Assembly: GCF_002814235.1 (NCBI RefSeq)
Contig: NZ_PHSU01000004.1
Coordinates: forward strand, 62,001-126,000
DNA length: 64,000 bases
Reading direction: 5' to 3'
Source: Pseudomonas sp. QS1027
Lineage (GTDB): Bacteria; Pseudomonadota; Gammaproteobacteria; Pseudomonadales; Pseudomonadaceae
A model generated the notes under the pieces. That model made no database searches, was not told the origin of the DNA, and worked only from the letters and a program-made list of their open reading frames with translations. This document shows, piece by piece, positions 34,083 through 42,942 of this stretch (positions within the stretch are counted from its first letter, which is position 1; the number at the start of each line of letters is the position of its first letter). The translations under genes were made by a program, and so were the position numbers.

Positions 34083-35157
34083 TTCGCGCATCCCGGTAAT
34101 AGCGCTCCACTGGGTAATCTTCCAGGTAGCCGTACCCACCATGAATCTGCATGGCCGAGGAGCAGACCTTCTCGGCCATTTCCGAGGCGAACAGCTTGGC
34201 CTGTGAAGCCTCCGACAAACACGGCTGCCCGGCGCTGCGCAGGCGTGCCGCATGCAGGATCAGCAGGCGTGAGGCATTGATCCGGGTGTGCATGTCGGCG
34301 AGCAGGTTGGCGATGCTCTGGTGCTCGATAATCGGCTTGTCGAACTGCACCCGCTCCCGCGCATAGGCCAGCGCCGCTTCAAATGCGGCTCGGGCAATGC
34401 CCAGCGCCTGGGCGGCGATGCCGATACGACCGCCTTCCAGGTTCGACAGGGCAATGGACAGGCCCTTGCCACGTTCACCCAGCAGGTTGGCTTCAGGCAC
34501 GCGGCATTGGTTGAGGGTCACCGCGCAGGTGTCGGAGGCGCGGATGCCCATCTTGTGTTCGGTACGGTCGACAATAAAACCTGGCGTATTGGTGGGCACC
34601 AGGAATGCCGAGAGGCCTTTCTTGCCCAGATTGGGATCGGTGACGGCAAACACAATCGCCAGTTCGGCACGCTTGCCGTTGCTGACGAACTGCTTGGCGC
34701 CATTGATCACCCACTCGCCGTCCTTCAGTTCGGCGCGGGTCCGCAGGTTGTGGGCTTCGGAGCCGGCCTGGGGTTCGGTGAGGCAGAAGCAGCCGATCGC
34801 CTGGCCGGTGGCGAGACGTTCCAGCCAGGTTTCCTTCTGGGCCTGGCTGCCATAGTTGAGGACCGGGCCGCAGCCGACCGAGTTGTGAATGCTCATCAGC
34901 GCGCCGGTCGCGCCGTCACCGGCGGAAATCTCTTCCACGGCCAGGGCGTAGGCCACGTAGTCGACATAGGTGCCGCCCCATTCTTCGGGCACCACCATGC
35001 CCAGCAGGCCCAACTCGCCCATCTTGGCGACCAGGCCGTCATCGATCCAGCCGGCTTTTTCCCATGCCTGGGCATGGGGCGCGATCTCGCCACGGGCGAA
35101 GTCCCGGGCCATGTCGCGGATCATCACTTGTTCTTCGCTCAGTTCGATATCGTGCAT
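34006..35157 (-). CDS. Acyl-CoA dehydrogenase (isobutyryl-CoA type, inferred)
   Basis: A 383-residue acyl-CoA dehydrogenase ([33 protein letters not shown]; catalytic Glu in [17 protein letters not shown]). A paralogue of the enzyme at 30739. It is followed 3 nt upstream by a 3-hydroxyisobutyryl-CoA hydrolase gene, which points to valine degradation. Its 3' end overlaps the convergent SBP-RidA gene by 77 nt. Confidence 0.9.
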   Translation of the reverse strand: MHDIELSEEQVMIRDMARDFARGEIAPHAQAWEKAGWIDDGLVAKMGELGLLGMVVPEEWGGTYVDYVAYALAVEEISAGDGATGALMSIHNSVGCGPVLNYGSQAQKETWLERLATGQAIGCFCLTEPQAGSEAHNLRTRAELKDGEWVINGAKQFVSNGKRAELAIVFAVTDPNLGKKGLSAFLVPTNTPGFIVDRTEHKMGIRASDTCAVTLNQCRVPEANLLGERGKGLSIALSNLEGGRIGIAAQALGIARAAFEAALAYARERVQFDKPIIEHQSIANLLADMHTRINASRLLILHAARLRSAGQPCLSEASQAKLFASEMAEKVCSSAMQIHGGYGYLEDYPVERYYRDARITQIYEGSSEIQRMLIARELKHYLV

Positions 35158-35160
35158 GGT

Positions 35161-36267
35161 TCAGTTTCCGCTCACTTCGAGGCCATGGAAAAAGCTGGCG
35201 ACATGCTCGGCATCCAGTTCGCGCAGGGTCGGTGGGTTCCAGCGCGGGGACTTGTCCTTGTCGATCAGCAGGGCGCGCACGCCTTCCATCAGGTCGCCAC
35301 GGTCGAACCACTGGCGATCCAGATGCAGTTCCAGGGCGAAGCAGTCTTCCAGGTTCAGGTGGCGGCCACGGCGAAGCATTTCCAGGGTCACGGCCATGGC
35401 CAGGGGCGAGCGGGTCTCCAGCAGGTCGGCGGTTTCCCGGGCCCATTCATGGCTGTCGGCAACGGTCACTTCGCGCAGTTGCTCGACCATGCTCGGAACA
35501 TCCGGCAGGGCGAAGAAGTGGTCGATGGCTGGGCGCAATGCATCCAGCGGCGCATCGGGGAGGATTTGCACGGCGAGTTTCGCCATCAGGCCCTGGAGGT
35601 CCTTGAGCGGCGTTTCGTGCCATTGCAAGTGGTCGAGGCGCTCGTCCAGCTGGGCCAGTTTGTCGCTGGTCAGGTACCAGTCGGCCAGGCCGCAATAGAG
35701 GGCATCGGCGGCGCGGATCTGCACGCCGCTGACCCCCAGGTAGATGCCCAGTTCGCCGGGAATGCGTGGCAGGAAATGACTGCCGCCGACATCCGGGAAA
35801 TAACCGATGGCGACTTCCGGCATGGCCAGGCGACTGCGTTCGGTGACCACCCGCAGGTCGGCGCCTTGCACCAGGCCCATGCCGCCGCCGAGGACAAAGC
35901 CGTCCATCAGCGCCAGCACCGGTTTGCGGTAGTGGTGGATCGCCAGGTCCAGTGCGTATTCCTCGACGAAGAAGTCTTCGTGCAGGCGCCCGCCACTCTG
36001 GTAGCTGTCATACAACGAGCGGATATCGCCGCCGGCACAGAAGGCCCGCTCACCGGCACCGCGCAACACCACCGCGTTCACCTCGGGATCATGGGCCCAG
36101 GCGTCGAGCTGCTGCTGCAGGGCGCGGATCATGTCCAGGGTGAGGGCATTGAGGCCGGCGGGGCGGTTGAGGGTCAGGTGACCGATATGGTTGCGCACGT
36201 CGGCCAGGACGTCGGCGCCGGTGGTGTCGAGGTCCGGGGTGGCGGAGGATGAAACCCGAGCAGTCAT
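35161..36267 (-). CDS. 3-hydroxyisobutyryl-CoA hydrolase (enoyl-CoA hydratase/isomerase family)
   Basis: A 368-residue ECH_2-type protein: GLNALTLDMIRAL, GERAFCAGGDIRSLYD, GFVLGGGMGLVQGADLRVV and MPEVAIGYFPDVGGSHFL carry the hydrolase's conserved Glu/Asp. The extra C-terminal helical part (to 368) distinguishes hydrolases from about 260-residue hydratases. AGGGAG precedes ATG 36267. With the adjacent dehydrogenase it would carry isobutyryl-CoA to 3-hydroxyisobutyrate in valine catabolism. Confidence 0.88.
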   Translation of the reverse strand: MTARVSSSATPDLDTTGADVLADVRNHIGHLTLNRPAGLNALTLDMIRALQQQLDAWAHDPEVNAVVLRGAGERAFCAGGDIRSLYDSYQSGGRLHEDFFVEEYALDLAIHHYRKPVLALMDGFVLGGGMGLVQGADLRVVTERSRLAMPEVAIGYFPDVGGSHFLPRIPGELGIYLGVSGVQIRAADALYCGLADWYLTSDKLAQLDERLDHLQWHETPLKDLQGLMAKLAVQILPDAPLDALRPAIDHFFALPDVPSMVEQLREVTVADSHEWARETADLLETRSPLAMAVTLEMLRRGRHLNLEDCFALELHLDRQWFDRGDLMEGVRALLIDKDKSPRWNPPTLRELDAEHVASFFHGLEVSGN

Positions 36268-36762
36268 TACTAACTCCCTGCTTTTATTGTCTTTTTTGGT
36301 GTGTTCGGCGGGCGAACGATGCCCGATCGTAACAGTGCAAATTTGCCGTGTACAACCCGAATATTCGCAGGTCGAATCTGCATTTTTGCCTGGATCGATT
36401 CCGTGTGCGGATGCCGTCTCTAGACCTTAGCCGTGCCTGGGCTTCAACGCGAATAACGCCGCCACTGGGAAGCGCGTCGCAACAGGATCGGCTGTGACCG
36501 TCCCGTCACGGGCTTTTTCCGGCTGTTTCGGCGTGGTCTTACGACACCCGCCCGGTGCTTCGAGTTGGCATTCTGGCCTCCTTGCGGTGACGTTCGCCGA
36601 ACGGCCGCAAGAGGACGAGCCCCGATCCTTGCAGGCCAGGGCTCATTCAATAACAACAAGAACGATCGCGCGGCCTCGGCCGCGACCATTCTCTGCCCCT
36701 GTCCAAAAGTGTGCTGGCCCGCGCCTGCATGCAATAACTCCAAATAATCCGGGACTCTGAAG
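36268..36762. other. Divergent intergenic region
   Basis: No gene found. It must hold promoters for the leftward valine pair and the rightward transporter operon. Contains CCCGTCACGGGCTTTTT (about 36506-36522), a short hairpin plus T run, and GCGGCCTCGGCCGC near 36671. Apparent ORFs here have poor codon use and no start signals. Confidence 0.4.
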
Positions 36763-37542
36763 ATGACTCATACATGGCTGACCTTACCTGTACTGGCGTT
36801 GGCGCTTTGCTGTGGCGGCGCAAGCGCCAAGGAATGGAAAGAGCTGCGCTTTGGCACCAATCCGTCTTACCCGCCGTTTGAATCGAGCACCGCCGACGGT
36901 GGCGTGCAGGGCTTCGGTATCGACCTGGGCAATGCCATCTGCGCTGAACTGAAGCTCAAGTGCGTCTGGGTCAGCAATGATTTCGACGGCCTGATCCCGG
37001 CACTCAAGGCCGGCAAGTTCGACGCCATCGAGTCGTCGATGACCGTCACCGAACCGCGCAAGAAGCAGATCGACTTCACCGACAAGCTCTACGCCGGCCC
37101 GACCGCCATCGTCACCCGCAGGGATTCGGGGCTGCAACCGACCGCCGAATCCCTGAAGGGCAAGACCATCGGCTATATGCAGGGGACCATCCAGGAAGCC
37201 TACGCCAAGGCGCGCCTGGCGCCGGGTGGAGTGAGGATCCGTGCCTACCAGAATCAGGATCAGGTCTATGCCGATCTGGTCTACGGCCGTCTCGACGGTT
37301 CGATCCAGGACAAGCTGCAAGCCGAGATGAGCTTCCTCAAGTCGCCCCAGGGCGCGGCCTTCCAGAACAGCGTGGGGATCAGCGATCCGATGATTCCGAC
37401 GGACATCGCCATCGGTGTGCGCCAAGGCAACGACGAGCTTGAAGGCATGCTCAACGGCGCGATCAAGGCGCTGCATGAGAAGGGCATCTACGCCCAACTG
37501 CAGAAGAAATACTTCGGCGACCTGGACCTCTACAACAACTGA
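36763..37542 (+). CDS. ABC transporter substrate-binding protein, basic amino acid type
   Basis: A 259-residue periplasmic protein: short signal peptide ending GGASA-KE, then the family 3 fold of lysine/arginine/ornithine-binding proteins (LRFGTNPSYPPFESSTADG, GFGIDLGNAICAELKLKCVWV, TEPRKKQIDFTDKLYAG). Delivers its ligand to the two permeases and ATPase encoded next. Arginine-related genes downstream (CtlX, succinyltransferase) suggest arginine, citrulline or a derivative as ligand. Confidence 0.9.
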   Translation: MTHTWLTLPVLALALCCGGASAKEWKELRFGTNPSYPPFESSTADGGVQGFGIDLGNAICAELKLKCVWVSNDFDGLIPALKAGKFDAIESSMTVTEPRKKQIDFTDKLYAGPTAIVTRRDSGLQPTAESLKGKTIGYMQGTIQEAYAKARLAPGGVRIRAYQNQDQVYADLVYGRLDGSIQDKLQAEMSFLKSPQGAAFQNSVGISDPMIPTDIAIGVRQGNDELEGMLNGAIKALHEKGIYAQLQKKYFGDLDLYNN

Positions 37543-37609
37543 TCCCAACGACCATGCCCCCCGTACGGCTGCTGGCCGTGCGGCGCGGGGTCGTGGCGCT
37601 GGAAGACGG

Positions 37610-38344
37610 GTGATCGATGTGACGACCTTTCTCGAATTCTTAGGCCTGGATGCTTCCGGCCTGCAAGGCTATGGCCCGCTGCTGCTGCATGGCGTGTGGG
37701 TCACCGCCCAGCTCTCGGCGCTGTCGCTGCTGGTGAGCATGATCCTGGGCTTGCTCGGTGCCACGGCCAGGTTGTCGCCGCTGCGGCTGCTCAATCTGCC
37801 GGCGACCCTCTACACCACGCTGGTGCGCGGTGTTCCGGACCTGGTGCTGATGCTGCTGATTTTCTACAGCCTGCAGGGCTGGCTCAGTCATCTGACCGAG
37901 GCCATGGGCTGGCCCTACCTGGAAATCGATCCCTTCGTGGCGGGTGTCGTGACGCTGGGCTTTATTTACGGCGCGTATTTCACCGAGACCTTTCGTGGCG
38001 CGATCCTGAGTGTTCCCCAGGGCCAGACCGAGGCCGCGACGGCTTATGGGCTCAGCGCCTGGCAGCGGTTTCGCTGTGTGGTCTTCCCGCAGATGATGCG
38101 TTTCGCCTTGCCGAGCCTGGGCAATAACTGGCTGGTTTTGCTCAAGGCCACGGCACTGGTGTCGATCATCGGCCTCGCCGATCTGGTCAAGGTCGCCCAG
38201 GACGCCGGTAAAAGCACCTTCAACATGATGTATTTCCTGGTGCTGGCGGCGCTGCTCTACCTGCTGATCACCAGCGCCTCGAACTACGTGCTGCGTTGCC
38301 TGGAGCGGCGTTTCAACCTCGGTGTGCGGGAGTCGGCGCGATGA
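37610..38344 (+). CDS. ABC transporter permease (HisQ/AotQ-like)
   Basis: A 244-residue inner-membrane permease, GTG start at 37610 behind GGAAG (GTG 37619 is an alternative). About five hydrophobic spans and the EAA loop (EAATAYGLSAWQRFRCVVFPQ). Pairs with the next permease and the ATPase. A long frame open upstream to 37415 is a shadow of the binding-protein gene. Confidence 0.88.
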   Translation: MIDVTTFLEFLGLDASGLQGYGPLLLHGVWVTAQLSALSLLVSMILGLLGATARLSPLRLLNLPATLYTTLVRGVPDLVLMLLIFYSLQGWLSHLTEAMGWPYLEIDPFVAGVVTLGFIYGAYFTETFRGAILSVPQGQTEAATAYGLSAWQRFRCVVFPQMMRFALPSLGNNWLVLLKATALVSIIGLADLVKVAQDAGKSTFNMMYFLVLAALLYLLITSASNYVLRCLERRFNLGVRESAR

Positions 38345-39051
38345 TCGAGTTGTTCCGGGAATACTGGCAACCCTTCCTGTTCACCGACGGCGAGGGCCTG
38401 ACGGGCCTGGCCATGACCCTTTGGTTGTTGTGCGCGAGCATCGCCATCGGGTTTGTGCTGTCGTTGCCGTTGGCGTTGCTGCGGGTGTCGCGCAACCCGT
38501 TGCTGCGCTGGCCGGTGCAGGTCTTCACCTATGTCTTTCGCGGTACGCCGCTCTATATCCAGCTGTTGATCTGCTACAGCGGGGTCTACGGCATGGCGGT
38601 GGTTCGTGAGCAGCCCTTGCTGGAAGCTTTTTTCCGTGATGCTATGAATTGCACCTTGCTGGCGTTCGTGCTCAACACCTGTGCCTACACCGTGGAGATT
38701 TTCGCCGGGGCGATTCGCAGCATTCCCTATGGTGAGATCGAGGCGGCCCACGCCTATGGCCTGAGCGGCTGGCGCCTGGCCGTGCGTTTGATCCTGCCGT
38801 CGGCGTTGCGTCGGGCGCTGCCGTACTACGGCAATGAAGTGATCCTGATGTTGCATGCGACGTCGGTGGCGTTCACCGCGACCATCCCGGACATCCTCAA
38901 GGTCGCCCGGGACGCCAACTCCGCCACGTTCATGACCTTCCAGGCTTTCGGGATTGCCGGGCTGCTCTACCTGGGCTTGTCCTTCGGCCTGGTGGGTCTG
39001 TTCCGGCTGGCGGAACGGCGCTGGCTGGGTTTCCTCGGCCCGGCGCATTGA
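38341..39051 (+). CDS. ABC transporter permease (HisM/AotM-like)
   Basis: A 236-residue permease that starts in the stop codon of the previous gene (ATGA). Hydrophobic spans, VFRGTPLYIQLLICYSGVYG and the EAA loop EAAHAYGLSGWRLAVRLILPS identify the polar amino-acid family. Forms the heterodimeric membrane channel. Confidence 0.9.
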   Translation: MIELFREYWQPFLFTDGEGLTGLAMTLWLLCASIAIGFVLSLPLALLRVSRNPLLRWPVQVFTYVFRGTPLYIQLLICYSGVYGMAVVREQPLLEAFFRDAMNCTLLAFVLNTCAYTVEIFAGAIRSIPYGEIEAAHAYGLSGWRLAVRLILPSALRRALPYYGNEVILMLHATSVAFTATIPDILKVARDANSATFMTFQAFGIAGLLYLGLSFGLVGLFRLAERRWLGFLGPAH

Positions 39052-39071
39052 CTGCACACACCGCACAACCC

Positions 39072-39153
39072 GTAGGAGCCGGCTTGCTGGCGATGAGGCC
39101 AGTGAGTCCAGCGTTGAATTCGAGGACGCCATCGCCAGCAAGCCGGCTCCTAC
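39072..39153. repeat. REP doublet (REPIN) inside the transporter operon
   Basis: GTAGGAGCCGGCTTGCTGGC and its complement bracket a short spacer (GAGGCCAGTGAGTCCAGCGT...). Nearly identical along its length to 48475-48560. It lies between permease and ATPase genes, where a hairpin could stabilise or attenuate the operon mRNA. Confidence 0.88.
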
Positions 39154-39203
39154 AGGGACCGTGTTTCTCCCATTTTTCCAGGGTCGTGGCCCGGGAGTAC
39201 TCC

Positions 39204-39965
39204 ATGTACAAATTGAATATCGAAAACCTCTACAAACGCTTCGGCGATAACGAAGTCCTCAAGGGCGTATCGCTCCAGGCCCGCTCCGGCGATGTGGTGA
39301 GCATGATCGGCGCCAGCGGCTCGGGCAAAAGCACCATGTTGCGTTGCATCAACTTCCTCGAACGCGCCGACGAAGGTCGCATCGAGCTGGACGGCGAGTT
39401 GATCGCCACCCATCCGGCGCCGGGCGGCATGAAGGTCACCAGCCCGGCGCAGTTGCAGCGCCTGCATACCCGCCTGGCCATGGTGTTCCAGCATTTCAAC
39501 CTGTGGAGCCACCTGACGGTACTGGAGAACATTGTCCTGGCGCCATGCCGGGTGCTGGGCGTGGCGCGCAAGGACGCCGAGGAGCGGGCCCGGGCCTATC
39601 TCGACAAGGTCGGCTTGCCCCAGCGGGTGGCCGGACAGCATCCGGCGTTTCTCTCCGGCGGTCAGCAGCAGCGGGTGGCGATTGCCCGGGCCCTGGCCAT
39701 GGAGCCGCAGATCCTGCTGTTCGACGAGCCGACCTCGGCGCTGGACCCGGAACTGGTGGGCGAGGTCTTGAAAGTGATTCAGGCGTTGGCCGAGGAAGGT
39801 CGTACAATGCTCATGGTGACGCACGAGATGGGCTTTGCCCGGCAGGTCTCCAGCCAGGTGCTGTTCCTCCATCAAGGCCGGGTCGAAGAGCAGGGCAGTG
39901 CCCAGATGCTCGACGATCCGCAAAGCGAGCGTCTACAACAGTTTCTTTCTGGCCGTTTGAAGTGA
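39204..39965 (+). CDS. ABC transporter ATP-binding protein, polar amino acid type
   Basis: A 253-residue ATPase: Walker A GASGSGKST, Q-loop in MVFQHFNLW, signature LSGGQQQRV, Walker [12 protein letters not shown], switch His in VTHEMGFA. ATG 39204 follows GGGAG. Energises the permeases at 37610-39051. A REP doublet separates it from them. Confidence 0.93.
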   Translation: MYKLNIENLYKRFGDNEVLKGVSLQARSGDVVSMIGASGSGKSTMLRCINFLERADEGRIELDGELIATHPAPGGMKVTSPAQLQRLHTRLAMVFQHFNLWSHLTVLENIVLAPCRVLGVARKDAEERARAYLDKVGLPQRVAGQHPAFLSGGQQQRVAIARALAMEPQILLFDEPTSALDPELVGEVLKVIQALAEEGRTMLMVTHEMGFARQVSSQVLFLHQGRVEEQGSAQMLDDPQSERLQQFLSGRLK

Positions 39966-39977
39966 GGCAAGCCATTT

Positions 39978-40457
39978 ATGGCGGATGTTCGTGACCTGTC
40001 GATCGTCCTGGATCGCATCGACCAGGCAATTATCGAGGTGCTGCGCCACGATGGGCGTATCACTTATCAGAAGCTCTCCGAGCGTGTGCACCTGACCCCC
40101 CGGCCTTGCCTGGAACGGGTGCGCAAGCTGGAGCAGTTGGGTGTGATCCGCGGCTACGGGGCGATTATCGACGAGAAGAAACTCTCGGCGGGCTTGTCGC
40201 TGCTGGTGCTGGTGGCGTTGTCGAACCAGAGCGGGCGGGCGGCGCAGAAGGCTTTCGAGGCCAAGACCCGGGCCTGCCCGCAGGTGCTGGAGTGTCGCTT
40301 GATCAGCGGTGCGTTCGACTACAGCCTGCGCATGCGTTGCCGTGACATGGAGCATTACCGGGTCCTGACGGAAACCTGGCTGGAAGACCCGGAGCTGCAT
40401 ATCGACAAGCTGGTCAGCCACCCTGAGTTGGCCATGGTCAAGACCTCGATGGAATAG
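39978..40457 (+). CDS. Lrp/AsnC-family regulator
   Basis: A 159-residue protein: N-terminal HTH (LDRIDQAIIEVLRHDGRITYQKLSERVHLTPRPCLERVRKLE) and a C-terminal RAM/ligand domain. 12 nt after the ATPase gene, so probably co-transcribed. A local amino-acid sensor for the transport/catabolic module is likely. Confidence 0.9.
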   Translation: MADVRDLSIVLDRIDQAIIEVLRHDGRITYQKLSERVHLTPRPCLERVRKLEQLGVIRGYGAIIDEKKLSAGLSLLVLVALSNQSGRAAQKAFEAKTRACPQVLECRLISGAFDYSLRMRCRDMEHYRVLTETWLEDPELHIDKLVSHPELAMVKTSME

Positions 40458-40490
40458 CGAATGGTGCCTGGCGGGGGACCGCGTTATAGT

Positions 40491-40603
40491 CCTTCGCGGC
40501 GGTGCGGCGTTCCGACAAGCTCCGCTCCCACAATGTCGGTGTCATGCTCAAAGTCGGCGTACAACCGAGATCCTGTGGGAGCGGAGCTTGCCCGCGAAGA
40601 GGC
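40491..40603. repeat. REP doublet with an interrupted left arm
   Basis: The right arm TGTGGGAGCGGAGCTTGCCC is normal. The left arm reads CTTCGCGG, then about 15 extra bases, then CAAGCTCCGCTCCCACA, so one REP carries a short insertion. It lies in the 320-bp gap between the Lrp and CtlX genes; no gene is seen in this gap. Confidence 0.7.
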
Positions 40604-40777
40604 CCTAAAGAACGGCGCTGAATGTCACTCTTGTGAGGTGTTTCATCCGCTCGCCGATTCTGCTGCACCACGCAAATCTTTCAGCCGTTTCCAGCCTTCG
40701 CCCCCACCTTATCAACCGGGTTTTCTCCCGTCTCGAACAGACAATGAGCACCTCAACCCCTCATTGAATTCGTGCCC

Positions 40778-41716
40778 ATGCAAACCACCCACACCGTCTT
40801 GATGGTTCGTCCGGCGAGCTTCGCCTTCAATCCCGATACCGCCGCCAACAACCGCTTCCAGCAGCAGGCCCTGCCCGACGAAAACGTCCAGCAGCAGGCG
40901 CTCGAGGAATTCGACCAGTATGTCGCGGCCTTGCGTGCGCACAATGTCGAGGTCCTGGTACACCACGACCGCGCCTTGCCCCATACCCCGGATTCGATCT
41001 TTCCCAACAACTGCTGGAGCAGCCACCCCGACGGCACCCTGGTGATCTATCCGATGCAAGGACATAACCGCCGCCTGGAGCGCAACAAGGGCGTGCTCGA
41101 CTGGCTGCGTGAGCAGCATCAGGTGCTGCAGTGCGCGGATTTTTCCGGCCTGGAAGCCCAGGGCCTGTTTCTCGAAGGCACCGGCAGCATGGTCTTCGAC
41201 CGCGAACAACGGATCTGCTACGCCGGCTATTCCACCCGCACCCATGCCGCGGCCTTGCAGCCGGTGCTCGATCACCTGGGCTACGAACTGTGCGCGTTCA
41301 ATGCCGTGGACCGGGCCGGGGTGCCGATCTACCACACCAACGTGATGATGAGCGTCGGCCGACATCTGGCCGTGGCCTGCCTGCAGGCCGTCAGCGATCA
41401 GGCCGAGCGTGTTGGCCTGCAGCAGCGCCTGGAGTCCAGCGGCAAGGAAGTCCTGGCCCTGGACTGGAACCAGTTGGAGTCTTTCGCCGGCAATATGCTG
41501 GAAGTGCACAACCGCCGGGGCGAGCCGCTGCTGGTGATGTCGCGCACGGCCTGGGTGGCGCTCGATGCCGGGCAGCGACGACAAATCGAACGCCATGCCA
41601 CGCCCTTGCCGGTCAAGATCGACACCATCGAACGGATTGGCGGCGGCAGTGCCCGCTGCATGTTGGCCGAAGTGTTCCTGCCCAGACATCCCACCACCGT
41701 GGAGTGCGCCCGATGA
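40778..41716 (+). CDS. ctlX: CtlX-type citrulline/arginine hydrolase (guanidino-modifying superfamily)
   Basis: A 312-residue amidinotransferase/DDAH-fold enzyme: VRPASFAFNPDTAANNRFQ at the N-terminus, DSIFPNNCWSSHPDGT substrate loop, EGTGSMVFDR, His in VPIYHTNVMMSVG and nucleophilic Cys in GGGSARCMLAEVF. ATG 40778 (GTG 40772 upstream); no strong ribosome-binding site. The CtlX family is linked to citrulline use. The succinyltransferase gene overlaps its end. Confidence 0.85.
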   Translation: MQTTHTVLMVRPASFAFNPDTAANNRFQQQALPDENVQQQALEEFDQYVAALRAHNVEVLVHHDRALPHTPDSIFPNNCWSSHPDGTLVIYPMQGHNRRLERNKGVLDWLREQHQVLQCADFSGLEAQGLFLEGTGSMVFDREQRICYAGYSTRTHAAALQPVLDHLGYELCAFNAVDRAGVPIYHTNVMMSVGRHLAVACLQAVSDQAERVGLQQRLESSGKEVLALDWNQLESFAGNMLEVHNRRGEPLLVMSRTAWVALDAGQRRQIERHATPLPVKIDTIERIGGGSARCMLAEVFLPRHPTTVECAR

Positions 41717-42747
41717 TTGTCCGTCCTGCCCGCCTGTCCGACCTCCCGGCCTTGTTGTCCCTGGCACAAAGCGCCGGCGCCGGCCTGACCACATTGCCCG
41801 CCGACCCGCAGCGCCTGCAACATCGCCTGGAATGGGCGCAGAAAACCTTCGCCGGCATCGCCGAGCGGGGCGATGCCGACTACCTGTTCGTCCTTGAAGC
41901 CGCCGAAGGCGAAGTCGTGGGTATCTGCGCCCTGGCCGGCGCGGTCGGCCTGCGCGAACCCTGGTACAACTACCGGGTCGGTTTGCTGGTCGCTGCGTCG
42001 AAGAACCTGTCGATCAACCGGCATCTGCCGACCCTGTTCCTGGGCAACGACATGACCGGTCATTCCGAACTGTGCTCGCTGTTTCTCGGTGCCAGGCACC
42101 GTGAGGGCCTGAACGGCCGACTGCTGTCCAAGGCGCGCTTTTTGTTCCTCGCCGAATTCCGCGAATGCTTCGGCGACAAGGTGATCGCCGAGATGCGCGG
42201 CTACTCCGACGAGCAGGGCATCTCGCCGTTCTGGGAAGGCCTGGGGCGACACTTCTTCAAGATGGACTTTGCCGACGCCGACTTCCTCACCGGCCAGGGC
42301 AACAAGACCTTTATCGCTGAACTGATGCCCAAGTTCCCGCTGCCCACCTGCCTGCTGCCGAAAACCGCGCAGGCGGTGATCGGCCGGGTCCACCCCAATA
42401 CCGAACCGGCGCTGGGCATGCTCAAGGCCGAAGGGTTCGGCTTCAAGGACTACGTCGACATCTTCGACGGCGGGCCGTTGATCGAGTGTGCCACCGATGA
42501 GATTCGCGCCGTGCGCGACAGCCAGGTGCTGGTGCTGAGTATCGGTACGCCCGGTGAGCAGGCGGAGCCCTACCTGATCCACAATCGCCAGTTCGCCGAG
42601 TGTCGGATTGCGGCGGCGCCGGCCCGGGTCGCCGCGGGAACCCTGGTGGTCGAGGCCCGGACCGCCAAGGCGCTTGGGCTGGAGGCGGGGGCTTCGGTGC
42701 GCGCCGTGACCCTGTCGGCGCGCCGCGTGCAACAGGCTGCCGCTTGA
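41713..42747 (+). CDS. Arginine N-succinyltransferase-family protein (AstA/AruF/AruG-like)
   Basis: A 344-residue AstA-family acyltransferase: MIVRPARLSDLPALLSLAQS, YYRVGL-like LREPWYNYRVGLLVAASK, LFLGNDMTGHSELCSLFL and ISPFWEGLGRHFFKMDFADADF. Starts in the CtlX stop (ATGA). AST enzymes succinylate arginine or ornithine with succinyl-CoA. The rest of the ast/aru operon is absent, so this is a stand-alone paralogue; substrate unknown, probably the product of the CtlX step. Confidence 0.85.
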   Translation: MIVRPARLSDLPALLSLAQSAGAGLTTLPADPQRLQHRLEWAQKTFAGIAERGDADYLFVLEAAEGEVVGICALAGAVGLREPWYNYRVGLLVAASKNLSINRHLPTLFLGNDMTGHSELCSLFLGARHREGLNGRLLSKARFLFLAEFRECFGDKVIAEMRGYSDEQGISPFWEGLGRHFFKMDFADADFLTGQGNKTFIAELMPKFPLPTCLLPKTAQAVIGRVHPNTEPALGMLKAEGFGFKDYVDIFDGGPLIECATDEIRAVRDSQVLVLSIGTPGEQAEPYLIHNRQFAECRIAAAPARVAAGTLVVEARTAKALGLEAGASVRAVTLSARRVQQAAA

Positions 42748-42835
42748 CCGGTTCCTGCCCTGAAAACGCTTCGAATGCCCGGGGGAGTGAAAAAGGATCG
42801 CAAAGTCAGTGTTCTGGCTCGAAAAAACGGTAGAA

Positions 42836-42851
42836 CTGTCATTTCTGACAG
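42836..42851 (+). promoter_or_regulatory. LexA-box-like inverted repeat
   Basis: CTGTCATTTCTGACAG fits CTGT-N8-ACAG, the gamma-proteobacterial LexA pattern, and sits in a longer perfect palindrome (AACTGTCA-TTTC-TGACAGTT, 42834-42853) 91 nt before the delta-60 gene. Its centre is less AT-rich than a strong LexA box. Confidence 0.4.
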
Positions 42852-42942
42852 TTGTGGAACGCGGGGATGAGCGATTGAATACCCGGCAGCCCTGCCTGCC
42901 GGCGCGGCATGAAAGGGCGCCAATCCCAGGGAGGACCCGCTC

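Noticed and set aside
36494..36760. 88-codon frame in the divergent gap before the binding-protein gene
   Set aside because: Irregular codon use, no start signal, runs into the leader of the transporter operon.
37415..37609. Longer start for the first amino-acid permease
   Set aside because: These 65 codons overlap the 3' part of the binding-protein gene in another frame; GTG 37610 has a ribosome-binding site and fits family length.
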